Assembly (NCBI GenBank): GCA_025667525.1
Contig: CM046880.1
Span: 595,361,895-595,425,894 of the forward strand
Length of the DNA: 64,000 bases
Source of the DNA: Glebionis coronaria
Lineage: Eukaryota; Streptophyta; Magnoliopsida; Asterales; Asteraceae
Reading direction: 5' to 3'
Shown: positions 46,701-58,800 of the stretch, one piece after another
Layout of the letters: each line of letters starts with the position of its first letter
Position numbering within the stretch: the first letter of the stretch is position 1
The notes under the pieces: generated by a model
Told to the model about the DNA's origin: nothing
Database searches by the model: none
What the model saw: the letters and a program-made list of their open reading frames with translations, nothing else
Made by a program: the position numbers and the translations under genes

Positions 46701-48380
46701 CTTTCTGATTTGATTTCTATATGTTTCTGTCTCAAATTAGTCATTTTTCAGTTCGTTTCTGATTCAGGTTTCTATACGTTTCTGTCTGCAATGCTTGTTT
46801 GTGATACTAATATATCAAGATGTGTCATTAGTTGTTTGAGCAGATTAACTTTGTCAAAATTAGTTTAATGGCTTATCTGGAATATAGAGTCGGATGTGGG
46901 ATATGTATGTTCAGCAGATGTAGTGCACGGCTATGAAATAGGAAACTGTACTTAACTAGTATGATTTCACTATTTAGGAAACACTTTCAAGTTGTCAAAG
47001 AATAGTCAGAATACTAGAAATGGTCATGAATGGGAGAAGGCTGATCTCGCACATTTTAAGAGAGATTGAGTTTTTGAGTTACAAAAGGTGGAAGCCACAA
47101 CTTGTTATAGGAGGTAGTGATAATGGATTAGGGAGTTGAGAGAGTCCGATTTATGAGATGGGTTATGAGAAGATAATGATTACTTTAAGGATGATGCTCA
47201 TGTTCTCGAGTCTTAGGGCCTTGTGTTATCATAGTTCTGGAATGCGTTACTTCTGTAATGTCTAAACTAGTTTCAGGTCAATGGCTTGATGCTGTTTCAT
47301 TGTGCTCTACTTCATAGTTAAACTGATATGTACTTTTTCGGATAATAGATGCCTCTCTTGTAATGTTTTATGGTATAACTGCGAGTTGTTTGTTATATAT
47401 AATTAGAGAGAATGATCCTAACAAGTATAGGGTAACTTCCAGTATTAATGGTAGCCAGATTGAAGAGGCAATTTCCAAATGAACATGGATGTTTTGGTTC
47501 AATTAAAGAGGCAATTTCCACTAGTCCACCCAAACTATTCCTGTATTATTTATGTCTTCCATATTACCACTTCTTTTCAATTATGGCACACATGATGCAC
47601 TTTGATATCTTCTCTCAGTGCGAAGTGATAACTAATATGCCATTGTTTGTGTTTTCAGGATGGGGAACAAGTCTTATATAGGATCAAAAGGAACGCACAG
47701 CTGAACAAGCTCATGCATGCTTACTGTGACCGACAATCTGTTGAGCTTGATTCAATTATTTTCTTGTATTATGGACGGCAGCTTCGAGAGTATCAGACTC
47801 CTGATGAGGTTCGCTCTCTCCCATTCTCATACCCAAAAGTAGAGGTGGCTTGACCAGTAGTGGCTGAGTGACGTGTTATACTGGGTTTGGGATGGCTAAT
47901 CATATATTCTGAGGTGGATTGAAATGGGCTGGGTAGGCTTGACCCTCAAACAAATTTTTAGACTTTTTTCCCCAGTTATGCACTTGCATGATGTAAAGTT
48001 TAAATGGTTGCAGATTGCATAGTGTAAGAAATTGTGAGCATGTTTTTGCAGTTTGTCCTTTTGTAAACATATTTGACACACTACCCATCTACACACGATT
48101 TCAAATGTTTCGCCCAAAAGTGTTGCCGGTCAACCCAACTTTTTATTGAACCTAAATCAATATATAACCTGTTTTGACCCACCTCTAATGTGTAGTGCTG
48201 AATCAGCTCGTCTGTTTGGGGATAAATAGATTTTGTTTTCAGCAATTTTGACGGGTCACATGTTCAAAACTTACCTTGTTGTCATCTGTTAGTATATTAT
48301 GAATTTGCTGACATTTAGCGAATTGTTGGTGACAGTTGGAGATGGAGGATGGGGACGAGATCGATGTGATGTTGCGCTAA
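43788..48380 (+). CDS. Chimeric DUF4283-zinc knuckle-SUMO gene, copy B2 (complete)
   Basis: Inferred exons 43788-44627, 47659-47808 and 48336-48380, all with GT-AG borders in phase 0; predicted protein 344 aa. Start [11 protein letters not shown] is shared by all four copies; the frame upstream has only a TTG. Residues about 55-235: DUF4283 ([44 protein letters not shown]). Zinc knuckle at 244-257 (C244, C247, H252, C257). Residues 267-280 ([14 protein letters not shown]) match the first strand of SUMO (family AHINLKVKGQ). Exon 2 continues [19 protein letters not shown] and exon 3 ends [16 protein letters not shown]. No diglycine. The zinc-knuckle half is the type in LINE ORF1 proteins and should bind nucleic acid. 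If intron 1 is retained the protein would end 25 residues later without SUMO. Cellular role unknown. Confidence 0.8.
44628..47658 (+). other. Intron 1 of B2, with a B-specific insertion
   Basis: GTCAAC to TTTTCAG, 3,031 bases. It aligns with A intron 1 at both ends, but about 44875-45600 has no counterpart in A1 or A3 (text with 'ggacatgtgtcctttggac' and 'accgctcctcatct'), so it is an insertion in B or a loss in A. The same segment starts in B4 (63625 on). No coding potential seen. Confidence 0.55.
47659..47808 (+). CDS. B2 exon 2, central SUMO-like domain (50 codons)
   Basis: [19 protein letters not shown], then [20 protein letters not shown] and QTPDE; donor GAG/GTTCGC. Closer to canonical SUMO at its start than the A copies. 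It differs from A1/A3 at about 13 of 50 residues. Confidence 0.87.
48336..48380 (+). CDS. B2 exon 3, SUMO C-terminus with early stop
   Basis: [14 protein letters not shown] then TAA (48378-48380), in place of CAA for Gln. The following codons read ACA TGA GGT GGC, so the older TGA before the glycine codons, shared with the A copies, is still visible. Confidence 0.87.
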   Translation: MEMEDGDEIDVMLR

Positions 48381-48730
48381 ACATGAGGTGGCAAGGGACG
48401 TATCATGCATCCTAGTGGATTTAGAATATAAATATGGACTCTAATGCCAGTTCTGTACTTTCTCTAAGTTTTTAGTATTTAGATTGGATTTAACTGTGGT
48501 GTGCTCAGATATTATGTGCACAAACTATGTATCCCGAAGATGTGCTATCAGCAGCTATGTTATCTTAAATATGATATGCTTAATGGCCAGTAGCCACCGG
48601 TCATGTTTATGTTTCTTTCAACTTTTGTCTGAAATCTACTCGCGAGTCGCGATGAATTTATCATTTCGGATTTGATAAAGTCAAAGTGAAGTTTTTTTCC
48701 GAGCTCAGCACGACACAATGGAGTGGTTCA
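48381..48730 (+). other. 3' flank of B2
   Basis: Matches the 3' flank of A copies without their internal duplication, up to about 48730, where similarity to A units stops. Likely 3' UTR and flank. Confidence 0.5.
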
Positions 48731-49900
48731 CCAGCAAAACACATTTCACAAATCCAAGTTGAGTCGTGTTTGAAGAAAGCCTGACCATAAAATAAACATA
48801 TATATTACCAAGTCTCAAAGCTCTTAAACTTGTTGAAACAACAAGCATTGATGTCTATTGCAAATCAAAATCGTGTAGCGTTTTTTTTATTAAAATAATG
48901 AAAACACATGCTGCAACGATGTATAAATTGCATATAACGTCTCAAGTTTTTTAGTTAAAACGTGGAAATATTGACTATTATTGCTTATGGCTTTATTAGA
49001 TGCCACAAAACACATACGCTACAAATTAATGTTAAACTATAAAAAGTTTTAATTAAAATAAAATAAATCAACCAAAAAAATTAAATATAGGCAAAATAGA
49101 TGCTCAATTAGCGAGCACAAAGTTTTAAAAAATACGATTAAATTATATGATAAAAAATAAATAAGTTAAAAGATATTTCAATATAAAAATAAATGTGAAT
49201 TTTTAATAGGTTGTTAAAAATATTATTACAAAAAATATGGGTAATGAAGATTACACCTCCTTATTTTAATTAAAAATAATTTAATAGTTGAGATTTACTT
49301 TTCTTAACTTAGCTTTTGGTTTAAAGTTAGGATAAGAAAATATATATCTATATCTATATCTATACGCCTTATAAAAGGTGCATCTATTTTTTTCAAAAAA
49401 GTGAAAAATTTAAAACTTAATCTTCTATAAATATCTTACTGAAAACTTAAACTTCAATAGGTTGAATACGATATGATCGTATATAATTATCTATGGATAT
49501 GATTTGTGATTTATGAAAACAATAAAATAATTGGCTCCAACTATGAAAGAAAATGATGTGTTATATGAATTTCATATATATTTGGCTCAAAGCAATTTAG
49601 TAAACAAATAGCTGGCTTTAACTATGAAAGGTAATAGCGAAAAGTATTTTGTTGAACATTTGTAAAGGAAAGTATTAAACACACGATTGTAAGCTTCCTT
49701 TACACGACATTCAATTTTCAGCATTCAAAATATATATACTCCAAAATCCTTTTCATAATTCAAAAACAAATCTGAGAGAAGTTATATGTAACCAAATCCT
49801 TTTATACTTATTTTCTACCAAACCGAGTTATACATGTAATTTTGTTGACTTGATTCCTAACTTTGTGTTAGCTTGATTTCAAACTTTTTGTTGACTGGAT
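48731..49900. other. AT-rich spacer, nothing recognised
   Basis: Very AT-rich DNA between the B2 unit and a small LTR element. Includes a TA-rich run 'atatctatatctatatcta' near 49342. No gene or transposon ends were identified. Confidence 0.4.
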
Positions 49901-50183
49901 TGTTAGTTGTTTTGACTTTGACCTCCTAAGGATATTTTAGTAATTTTGATAGTAAGGGTAGTTTAGTCATTTTGTATGTATCTTCAGTATTAGAAAACTA
50001 TGTATGTCGGTTTGTAACTCTTATATAGCATATCTCTGTATTTGTATTTGTTGGACTTCCATGAAATGAAATCTAAACTTTTGTCCCAAACATTATTCGT
50101 GTTTGTCTATGTTCTGATCTTTGCTGACAATTATGATGTTTGTTTGTTGATGATCATTTGGTAATGAGCCCCTATTCCTAACA
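49901..50183 (+). repeat. Left LTR of the TRIM-like element (283 bp)
   Basis: Starts TGTTAGTTGTTTTGAC, ends TATTCCTAACA. Closely matches 51502-51794, differing mainly in its last 60 bases. Confidence 0.8.
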
Positions 50184-51284
50184 AATTGGTAACAAGAGCC
50201 ACTCGATCAATTTAAATCATGCTGAATATGTTTGGGGTTTAATTTTTGGGTTTTTTGATTTGAGGAATCGGCTTTAACATGTGCTTGATTTCAAGATTCA
50301 ATATCTTGATACCTTTTGAATTTGATTTGGGTTTGGTTGTGGATGCGATCAATTCTGGAATTATCAGGTTTGTTGTTTTGTAATTTGTTTCGTTTGTTGC
50401 TTCTGCTTATTTGATAGATTGAGGGGTTTATTTGAAAGGGGGTTGTTGGTTAGGATTTGTAGTAATCAGAACTTGGTCTTGTGAATTAGTTGTTTAGTGG
50501 GTTTTGTAGCCTTGGTTGCTTCAGGAGTTGATAACGAAGTTGTTTGTTACATGGTAAACCTGGTTTGTTCCCTACATAGCAAATATAGGGCTTGGTACTT
50601 CCTTTGGTATGGTGGAGCGATCGTTGTTTAATATGTTCTCTAAGTTACACTTATTATTTTGTTTGAATTAGGAAGCATTAGAATTTGGGATTATTGTTTG
50701 AAGTTGGAATTTGGCTAGTAGTAACGACATGGGAATATGAGATCATCGATTAGTGGTATTGGTTTCTTGGAATCTGTTTGCTTGGTATTCGAATTTGGAT
50801 TTTATATGTTTGAATTTGAGCGATAATTCGTATAATATATGTGGGTTATTAGTTTGAAATTTGAAGTTTGTACCGTAATCTTTATTGTATAAGTGGGTCG
50901 TTTGAATTATTATTCGGATCATATTTGGGGCGTTTAAATTTGAGCCCGTTCGTCAAATTATTTATTAATTTGAATTTGTTTGGTACGGATAATAAGTTTG
51001 AATTTGATTCTTATTATATAAGTGAACCATTAGTTTGAATTTGGTATTTGAAATTTAAAGAATGATTTGGTGTTTGAAGACTATCATCATGTCGTTTGAA
51101 GTTTGTTCGATCGTTTGGAATTTGGAAATTTGGATCTTGGTTTGTCGGACGTTTGAAGTTGGTTTCCCGAATTTGATTGTTGAAGATCGTTTGAGCCGAT
51201 TTGATTGTTTAGTTAACCGAGTTTGAATTTGTCGGTTAACATTTGGTTGTTTAAATTATCGGCGTTTATTTTGGTTTAGTTTGC

Positions 51285-51395
51285 TTTGCATCGTTTTTAG
51301 GTTCGATCATTTGCATTTGCTTTGGATCGTTTTCAGATTCGATCATTTGGATTAGCTTTGGATTGTTTTCAGATTCGATCATTTGGATTGTTTGC
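51285..51395 (+). repeat. Tandem repeat of about 37 bp inside the TRIM-like element
   Basis: Three units with 'ctttggat', 'cgttttcagattcgatcatttg' (landmarks, one to three changes each). Confidence 0.65.
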
Positions 51396-51501
51396 GGAAT
51401 CGGTCGTTTGTTTGAATTGGGCTAGTTTTCTCTAGCGTTTGGAACTTTGAATTTGATATGGAACTTCGGTGTCCCTTAGGAGGTAAAGTTAAGGTGGAGA
51501 T

Positions 51502-51794
51502 TGTTAGTTGTTTTGACTTTGACCTCCTAAGGGTATTTTAGTAATTTGATAGTAAGGTTAGTTTAGTCATTTTGTATGTATTTTCAGTATTAGGAAACTA
51601 TGTATGTCCGTTTGTAACTCTTATAAAGAATATCTCTTTATTTGTATTTGTTGGACATCAATGAAATGAAATCTAAACTTTTATCCCAAACACCCCCTCT
51701 ATTCTTGTTTGTCCATGTTCTGATCTTTGGTGACATATTATGTTGTTTGTTTGCTGATGTGCATATGATTATTAGCTCCGTATTCCACCCTACA
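51502..51794 (+). repeat. Right LTR of the TRIM-like element (293 bp)
   Basis: Starts TGTTAGTTGTTTTGAC after a purine-rich tract and ends TTCCACCCTACA. Confidence 0.8.
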
Positions 51795-52463
51795 AGTCAT
51801 TAATTCTAAGCTTCTCAAAAAAGGTTGATAGCGATTTAAGAACATGTCATCCTGTTTGGTTTTGGTTTGATTTTCAGTTAAGCTAACTATCTATGTCATA
51901 TTTATATCACGCACATACTCATTTTCAAATTCTTAATTTAATATTAGAGGTATTACTCACCACCAGCCTATTGCATCATCACCACTCTCACCGCCACCAC
52001 CAGTTTTTCGAGGTGGGTGGTTTTGGTGGTGCATTGGAGGTTTGGTGGCATTTTTGTGGCTTTGGTGATGACTTGAGTTTCTGTCGTGTGGTTGTTGACC
52101 AAATCTGGCCATATCTAAACATCATTTGTGTGTTTCATTCATATTTTTTGGATCACTAAGTGATCTAAAGGATAATGTGATCCTACGTGTTCGCACCCTA
52201 AGCGCATACAAATCTTTCTTCTTTATCTCCATTTTATGAAAAATGATATGCAAAGCGCTTAGATCCAAAAACTCTCTTTTTAATCTCCATTCTTTGGTGC
52301 CATGCTATTAAGTGAACGGATTGATGTCCATTTAGTTGTTACAATAATGATCTAAGCGATCTAAAGCACAAACAAATGGATTGATGTCTATTCAGGATGA
52401 ACATGTAATTTTTTTACTATAATATATATAAAAATTTTGGTTTAAATGTACATTTGCTAACAT
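51795..52463. other. Non-coding, no gene supported
   Basis: Mixed DNA with a CAC/GGT-rich patch near 51950-52050 that creates a short plus-strand frame (51893-52159) of low-complexity His/Phe/Gly text. I do not regard that frame as a gene. Confidence 0.4.
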
Positions 52464-53030
52464 TTGTTTTTATGGTGTCAATTGCAGGAAACAACATTTA
52501 TACTCGAAGAGGCCAGGTATGTTCCAAGGTTAAGAAGAAGTTTGATTTCAGTGGGTACTCTTGTAAAACAAGGTTACATTATGAAGATGCAGAAGGGTAG
52601 AATCAAGGTGATTAATGGTTGTTGGGCTATGATGAATGGGTTCAAGAAACAAGCAAAACCGTGTGTATACTTTGGAAGCAACATTGGTGACTTTTGGCGT
52701 ATAAAAACATAAATTTTCAAAACAAGTTGGATTCAAGAAATTTGGTTCTAAACAAGTTAGGTTCAAGAAACTTGGTCAAAAACAAGTTAGGTTCAAGCAA
52801 CTTGGTCAAAAACAAGTTTGGTTTAAATAACATCGTCTTGGTATTAATATAAGAGTCCTTGGAGTTAGGTTTATAAACGCGTTTAGCTTGAGGTGGAACT
52901 GTAGAGAACTCAAGGAAATCCGAAGCTGAGGTTTTTTAAGTTAGTAACGATGATATTGTAGTGGCTCAAAGGTGGTTGAACGACAAGTAACTTGAAGAAA
53001 AGACAAACACGAACTGATTTGTAAAGTTGG
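52464..53030 (+). pseudogene. Copia pol scrap (GAG-pre-integrase linker region)
   Basis: Reads LEEARYVPRLRRSLISVGTL and GYIMKMQKGRIKVI, the stretch between protease and integrase of plant copia elements. It is followed by a repeat-coded (K)NKLGSRNLV-type peptide (family FKQLGFKQLG) and by VENSRKSEAEVF and VSNDDIVVAQRWLNDK, with stops in between. It ends near 53030. Upstream and downstream copia domains are absent. Confidence 0.7.
52715..52830 (+). repeat. 30-bp tandem repeat in the copia scrap
   Basis: Three to four units of 'aaacaagttaggttcaag' plus 'aaacttggtcaa'. It expands a repeat already present in related copia proteins. Confidence 0.7.
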
Positions 53031-54885
53031 TACACACACGCTAATGAAGCAGTTAATTAATTGTTTCTTATTGAAGCTTTTGTCCCTTTTTATTATAAAA
53101 ATTTAATTTTTATTTTTGTTTTGATTATGTGTATATTTTATATTTTTGCAGAAATTGTATAAAAAAGAGCGGAGGTAAGCCAACTTTAAATTATAGGTTT
53201 ACTTTAATGATATATATCTGTTGTGTTTGAAGTAGCTCATTTATTAATTTTTTTATAGGTTATGGGTTTTCCAAAAGCTAATAAGCTTAATTTTATCGGT
53301 TTCAAATTTTAGGATATGGAGGTATTATATAAATCGAAGAGCTATTTTATTGATGGAAGTGTTGTGCTTTGTTGATAAAGAAACAACATCTACTTCACAC
53401 ACCTCATAGAAGGGGACGACATAGTGGTATGTCTTCTATAAATTTGTCGAAAATTAAACATGTTGTTATCGTTATCGTTTAATGTTTGCAAAACTAATCG
53501 ATTTAGTTTAGGATTTTGGTGGGATTAGAGAAAATGGTTAAGGGGTGTTTGGATGGAAACATATTTATAAGATTCAACTTTTTCTAATTTGGGTGGCTTT
53601 TACATTTTTGTTTGGACATGTGATAAAAATTTTCATTTACAATATCAGACACATATCTCTTGATTCTTTTGACCGCGATAAACTTAATATTGGCATATAG
53701 GATCTTTTTCTCGTACACGCTTGAAATCTAGAACATACTTTTTGTCTTACAGATACTTATGCCGCAAGCACATGGAGGGAGATTCTTGCAGCATGGCCCG
53801 CTGATCACAACAATTGCTTCGAATACGGTCACAACCTGTTGTTCTGGTGGTTCTTTCTTCCTTTAGCTTACTTTATTGTGATATTGTTTATGGGTTTTGT
53901 CGTATCAAAGTTGGTTTTATTTTGTTGTTTTCAAGTTGTAGGGGATGGAGATGAAGATGAAGATGAGAACAACGACTTGAGACAATGAGTATGAGCATGT
54001 ATATACGAATTACTCCTTTTTGTGTGACATAAAGAATGTACTAATCAAAACGAAAATTATAAGCACTAAATCAAGTTTTTTTTAATATAATGCTGCAATT
54101 TAGTCATGTTATACACATATATGATCGCCAAGTAAAAAATACTAACGTTGTGAGCCAATCTGTTACAACAATGTGATCTATCAAATTTTTTGTAATACAT
54201 GCCGATATATTTTGTTGTGCAGGAACCGAGCTACCAAAAATCTTATAAGGTTGTTGAATTGTGTGTGGAGAATCCAACCGATCTTTTCGTGGAAGCTAAA
54301 TTCGCTACGTATTCTGCTTTTATATACGTAGGCAAAAAAAATAACTCACTTTGTTGATGCAATATTGGACGAGACTAATTGATGCACAAGCTTTGTTTGT
54401 TGGCCGTGAGTGTAGGAAGTCAGCTGCACGTGGTCTTGCAAATTTTCGAGCAGTTCCAACATCTTCAACAAGACACGCGTGGCGAAGCGTGGGTACTAAT
54501 CTTAGTGTAATCAATTAATGATATATATAGAATTGTAAAAGAAAAAAAATTGCTTGTGACGTATAAAAGGTTTTTATTTATTTGTTTCCGCTGCATTACA
54601 CGGGTTTCAGTTAGTCATAATAAAGCATTTTAGATTATTCGTTTATTAGAAAGTTTGGAAATAGAGACAATTTCCCCATACTTATTATGGAAATTTCAAA
54701 TAGCTAGGATTATCTCACATTGTGAGCTGGAGACGACGACCAACTCATCATATTTTTGGAGGCATCAAATTTACTGAGATAAATAAGAATATGAAAAAGC
54801 AAATATGTATATTTGATGATAATGGTGCAGGAAGGTGGAGCCGTGGAGGAAGAAGATGACGGAAGAGAGAAAAAAGACACTTTAT
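53031..54885. other. Mixed non-coding DNA with exon-like scraps
   Basis: No gene is recognised. Two open, exon-like pieces on the plus strand are: about 53757-53850 (AASTWREILAAWPADHNNC), and about 54223-54320 after a GTGCAG acceptor (EPSYQKSYKVVELCVENPTD). They have no match that I recall and no shared frame. A GAT-repeat near 53943-53972 codes GDEDEDE. They may be captured gene pieces. Confidence 0.3.
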
Positions 54886-55206
54886 TAATTGTTTACCCAC
54901 ATGTAGGGTTGAAAAAACCAACCGAAAATTAAACTGAATCGACAAATCGAGCCGAGTCAAATCGATCGAAATTGAACCGACTATTTTTGGTTATGTTTTT
55001 GATTCCGTATATTTATGTCGATTATACTCGGTTCGGTTCGGTTTCGGATTATAACCAATAAAAAACGCCTAAACTATATATTTTGTTTTGGTTTTCTCGG
55101 TTTGGATTCTGTTAAATTCGGTTTGGTTTACGATTCATGTTTTTTTTCCAAAATCGGTTTTCGGTTTGGTTTGTTTTGGTTTTAAACCGATGCTGAGCCA
55201 AACCCA
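54886..55206. mobile_element. Probable hAT-type MITE rich in CGGTTT motifs
   Basis: The left end 'tagggttgaaaaaaccaac' and the right end 'ttttaaaccgatgctgagcc' resemble the imperfect inverted ends of short plant elements with repeated CGGTTCGG words. A related block lies in intron 1 of A1 (38710-38785) and A3 (57345-57420). Target duplication was not established. Confidence 0.45.
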
Positions 55207-55345
55207 TATATTAATATAAAATTTTTAGATTTATATTAAATAAATACTAAACATATATTTAATATAATGAAAAAAATATAATATACAAAAAATTTAGATT
55301 TATATTAAATAAATACTAAACATATATATAATATAATGAAAAAAC
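55207..55345. repeat. AT-rich direct repeat of about 90 bp
   Basis: Two units sharing 'tttagatttatattaaataa' and 'atactaaacatatat', each followed by 'ataatgaaaaaa'. Confidence 0.7.
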
Positions 55346-55577
55346 ATATAACTTATGGTATCCACCTAGAAACCGATATATTATCATCAAAAATGATATA
55401 TCGTTTGGTGGTGGTCGACCACCAAATGATTTTTAGTGTTTCCGAAATCGATGCTTTGCGCGGGTACATGCTAGTTTCCAAACATGCACCCGAACCTTCA
55501 ACATGGTGACCATCGTTGCAATTCGGCCAAAACACAAGGACTAAACATGCAATTTACTTGTGTTTATATTGGGATCG

Positions 55578-55875
55578 CTGCTGTATGTTAAGGTTTCATT
55601 TCTTTTATTAGGGTTTTTGTTGGTTGGTTTGTGAGTGGGCTGCTGTTAAGGTTTCATTTCTTTTATTAAGGTTTCATTTCTTTTATTAGGGTTTTTGTTG
55701 GTTGCTTTGTGTGTGGGCTGCTGTTAAGGTTTCATTTCTTTTATTAAGGTTTCATTTCTTTTATTAAGGTTTCATTTCTTTTATTAGGGTTTTTGTTGGT
55801 TGCTTTGTGTTTGGGCTGCTGTTAAGGTTTCATTTCGTTTATTAGGGTTTTTGTTGGTTGGTTTGTTTGTGGGCT
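55578..55875 (+). repeat. Leader minisatellite of A3 with telo-box motifs
   Basis: Four to five units, with extra copies of the 20-base sub-repeat 'aaggtttcatttctttta'. Ends at the ATG at 55876. Confidence 0.85.
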
Positions 55876-58800
55876 ATGGGAGAGAGGGTATCGTGTCAGG
55901 TGGAATCTAACAGTTATGACCATGGAGAAAGCTCTTATATTCCCCAAACTAATTCTAGTAAGAATCTCAATTTTAGAACTCTTGTTAATGCCGAGCATGT
56001 GGAGAGTCATGACTTGATTGTTCTTCCTAAGTCCGCAATCGATAACGTCAAAAACAAGCATGATAACTCACTAGTTGGGTACTTTCTTGGCGGTAAAAGT
56101 TTACCTTCTCCAACTGTCCAGAATTATGTTAACATGGCATGGGCCAAATTTGGTTTTCAAAATGTAATGTCGAATGATGATGGTCTTTACTTGTTCAAAT
56201 TTGCTTTTAAAACTGGTGCGGAACAAGTGTTAGAAAGGGGTCCGTGGATTATTGGTAGCACACCAATCATTCTTTATAAATGGTCTCCTTATTTGTCCTT
56301 GAAGAAAGACGAGGTTACTAAAGTTCCAGTTTGGGTTAAGTTCCATAGAGTGCCGTTAGTTGCATATTCTGAGGATGGCCTGAGTTTAATTGCTACACAA
56401 ATCGGTAAACCTATAATGTTGGATTCGTTTACAACGTCGATGTGTGTTGAATCATGGTTACCAATAAGTTTTGCCCGTGCCTTAGTTGAAATAAGCTCAG
56501 ATACTCAATTGAAACAAGAAGTGTTTATTGCAATTCCGGTTGAGGAGGGTACTGGGTACACTAAGGAAACCATCCGAGTGGAATACGAGTGGAAGCCACC
56601 TCATTGTGTTGATTGTAAAATTTTTGGACATGCTCATGATCATTGTGTCAATAGGAGGCGTAACACCGCTGATCAAGGTGCTCATATCCTCAATGTAAAA
56701 GTCATAGGCCAGGTATTCACTTTATATCTTCATTCTTATTAATTTGTTGCTTATTGTTAGATTAGATATAGAATGATTAGTCGTTATGGCTAGTGATTGC
56801 TTGAAAAAGATACACTTAATTGGTTCTCGTTAGCTTATTCAGTTTTTTGACCATTAATGTATTATGCCGTACGGTTTAGCTATGATTATCTTTGTTGTGC
56901 CTTGTGGTTATTTGCTGATTGTATGCTTATTTTTACTCTTGGTGTCATATCGGGATCACTGTTTTAGCTAATCTTTCCATAATTAATGTGTTGATTTATT
57001 GATTAGGTTCGAACTAGTTAACTGATTATACGTTTATTGTTACACCAACTAATTCAGTAAGTTTGTCGATTAGAGTTAGTTAGGAATCATCGCAGACTCA
57101 TAGCCATTAACAAATCTGAACTGGTAATCTGATCAGATGCGTTTTGTTGCCATTAATGTGTTACTTTATCCGCCTATTTTCAGATTTTTTTAATCTTGGA
57201 TACTTATTGTTACTCTTGCTTTATGAATTCATTCATAATGATTTATGATGCCCTAACGTTTAGTTGGGTTTATTGGGCGGAGTTGCTTGGTTGCAGATCA
57301 GGGATCGTGATAATTTGTAAATGATAGTGATTTATCAAGTCTTTTCGGTTCATGTTTTTTTCAAAATCGGTTTTTGGTTTGGTTTTATTTGGTTTGGTTT
57401 TGAACCGATGCTCAGCCCTACCTATTACTGTTAGTTTTGATTCTTTATTGCTAGTTAGAGGTTAGGTATCACTGTTTTAGCTAAACTCGATCGTTAATGT
57501 GTTGATTTATTGATTAGGTTTGAACTAGTTAACTGCTTATACACTTATTTTTAAACCAACAAACTCAATAATTTTTCTGTTAGAGTTAGTTAATGTGCGT
57601 TTTGTTGCCTTTAATGTGTTACTTTATCTGCCTATTTTCAGATTTTTTTAACTCATTAGATTTTGGATACTTATTGTTACTGTTGTGTATGAATTCATTC
57701 ATAACGATTTATGATGTCCTAACGTTTTAGTTAGGTTTAGGAGTTCGTTTCTAAATGACTAGTATTATGGGCATTTTAGTCATTTTTGGTAGTACCACTT
57801 CTGATGTTCTGATCTTTTCTTATTGTCCCCTTGTTGTGTTCTGAATTCGTTTATTCTGTTTATTGCTGGTGTTGTGCTCTGAAATTTTTCCCAACACAAC
57901 TTTTTGCTTGCATTGCAAGCACCTATTGTCAATTAAAGGATCATGGCATGCAATATGGATGTAGTTTAACAACTCTATTTTTTATGTGACGGTACTTTTT
58001 TAAACCCCAATTATTAGTAGGGTGTCACACCCTAGTTCTTACCACTTAGGTGTACAAACAAAGTATGTTGCAAAAAACTGCTTATTTGTCACTTTTCAGA
58101 AAAACAATATTAGCCATGTCAAACTTGAGATATCCTTTATAAGATTGCTAGTTAGACACCTTTTTCATCCGTCTTTGAAATGGTCACTCTAGAATTCGGA
58201 GTTCGGATCCTTTCTGATTTAATTTCTATATGTTTCTGTCTCAAGTTAGTCATATTTCAGTTCGTTTCTGATTTAGATTTCTATAAGTTTCTGTCTGTAA
58301 TGCTTGTTTGTGATACTAATATGTCTGCAGATGTGTCATTAGTTGTTTGAACTGATTAGTAGATGTAGTGCACGGCTATGGAATAGGAAACCGTACTTAA
58401 CTAGTATGATTTCACTATTTAGGAATCACTTCAAGTTGTCAGAGAATAGTCAGAATACTAGAAATGATCATGTTTGGGAGATGGCTGATCTCGCTCATTT
58501 TTAGAGAGAATGAGTTTTTTAGTTAAATCACATTCTAGTTTTCAGAGAATAGTCAGAATACTAGAAATGATCATGTTTGGGAGAAGGCTGATCTCTCGCA
58601 TTTCAAAAGAGATTGAGCTTTTGAGTTACAAAAGGTGGAAGCCACAACTTATTATAGGAGGGAGATGTTTATGAGTTTCTGACTTGGACCATTATTGACA
58701 TGGTGATAATTGATCAGGAGTTGAGAGAGTCCGATTTACGAGATAGGATATGAGTAGATAAGGATTACTTTAAGGATGATGCTCATGTTCTTGAGGCTTA

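Larger units (their letters stand above)
49901..51794 (+). mobile_element. Small non-coding LTR element (TRIM/LARD-like)
   Basis: Two direct terminal repeats (49901-50183 and 51502-51794) flank 1.3 kb with no coding capacity. After the first LTR comes ATTGGTAACAAGAGCC, an iMet-like primer site (50185-50200). Before the second is a purine-rich tract AAGTTAAGGTGGAGAT. It must rely on another element's proteins. No clear 5-base target duplication was found. The interior is rich in 'tttgaatttg'-type words. Confidence 0.8.

Noticed and set aside
54320..54514. 64-codon minus-strand frame
   Set aside because: No motif, and the plus strand here has equally open exon-like scraps; no basis to choose it.
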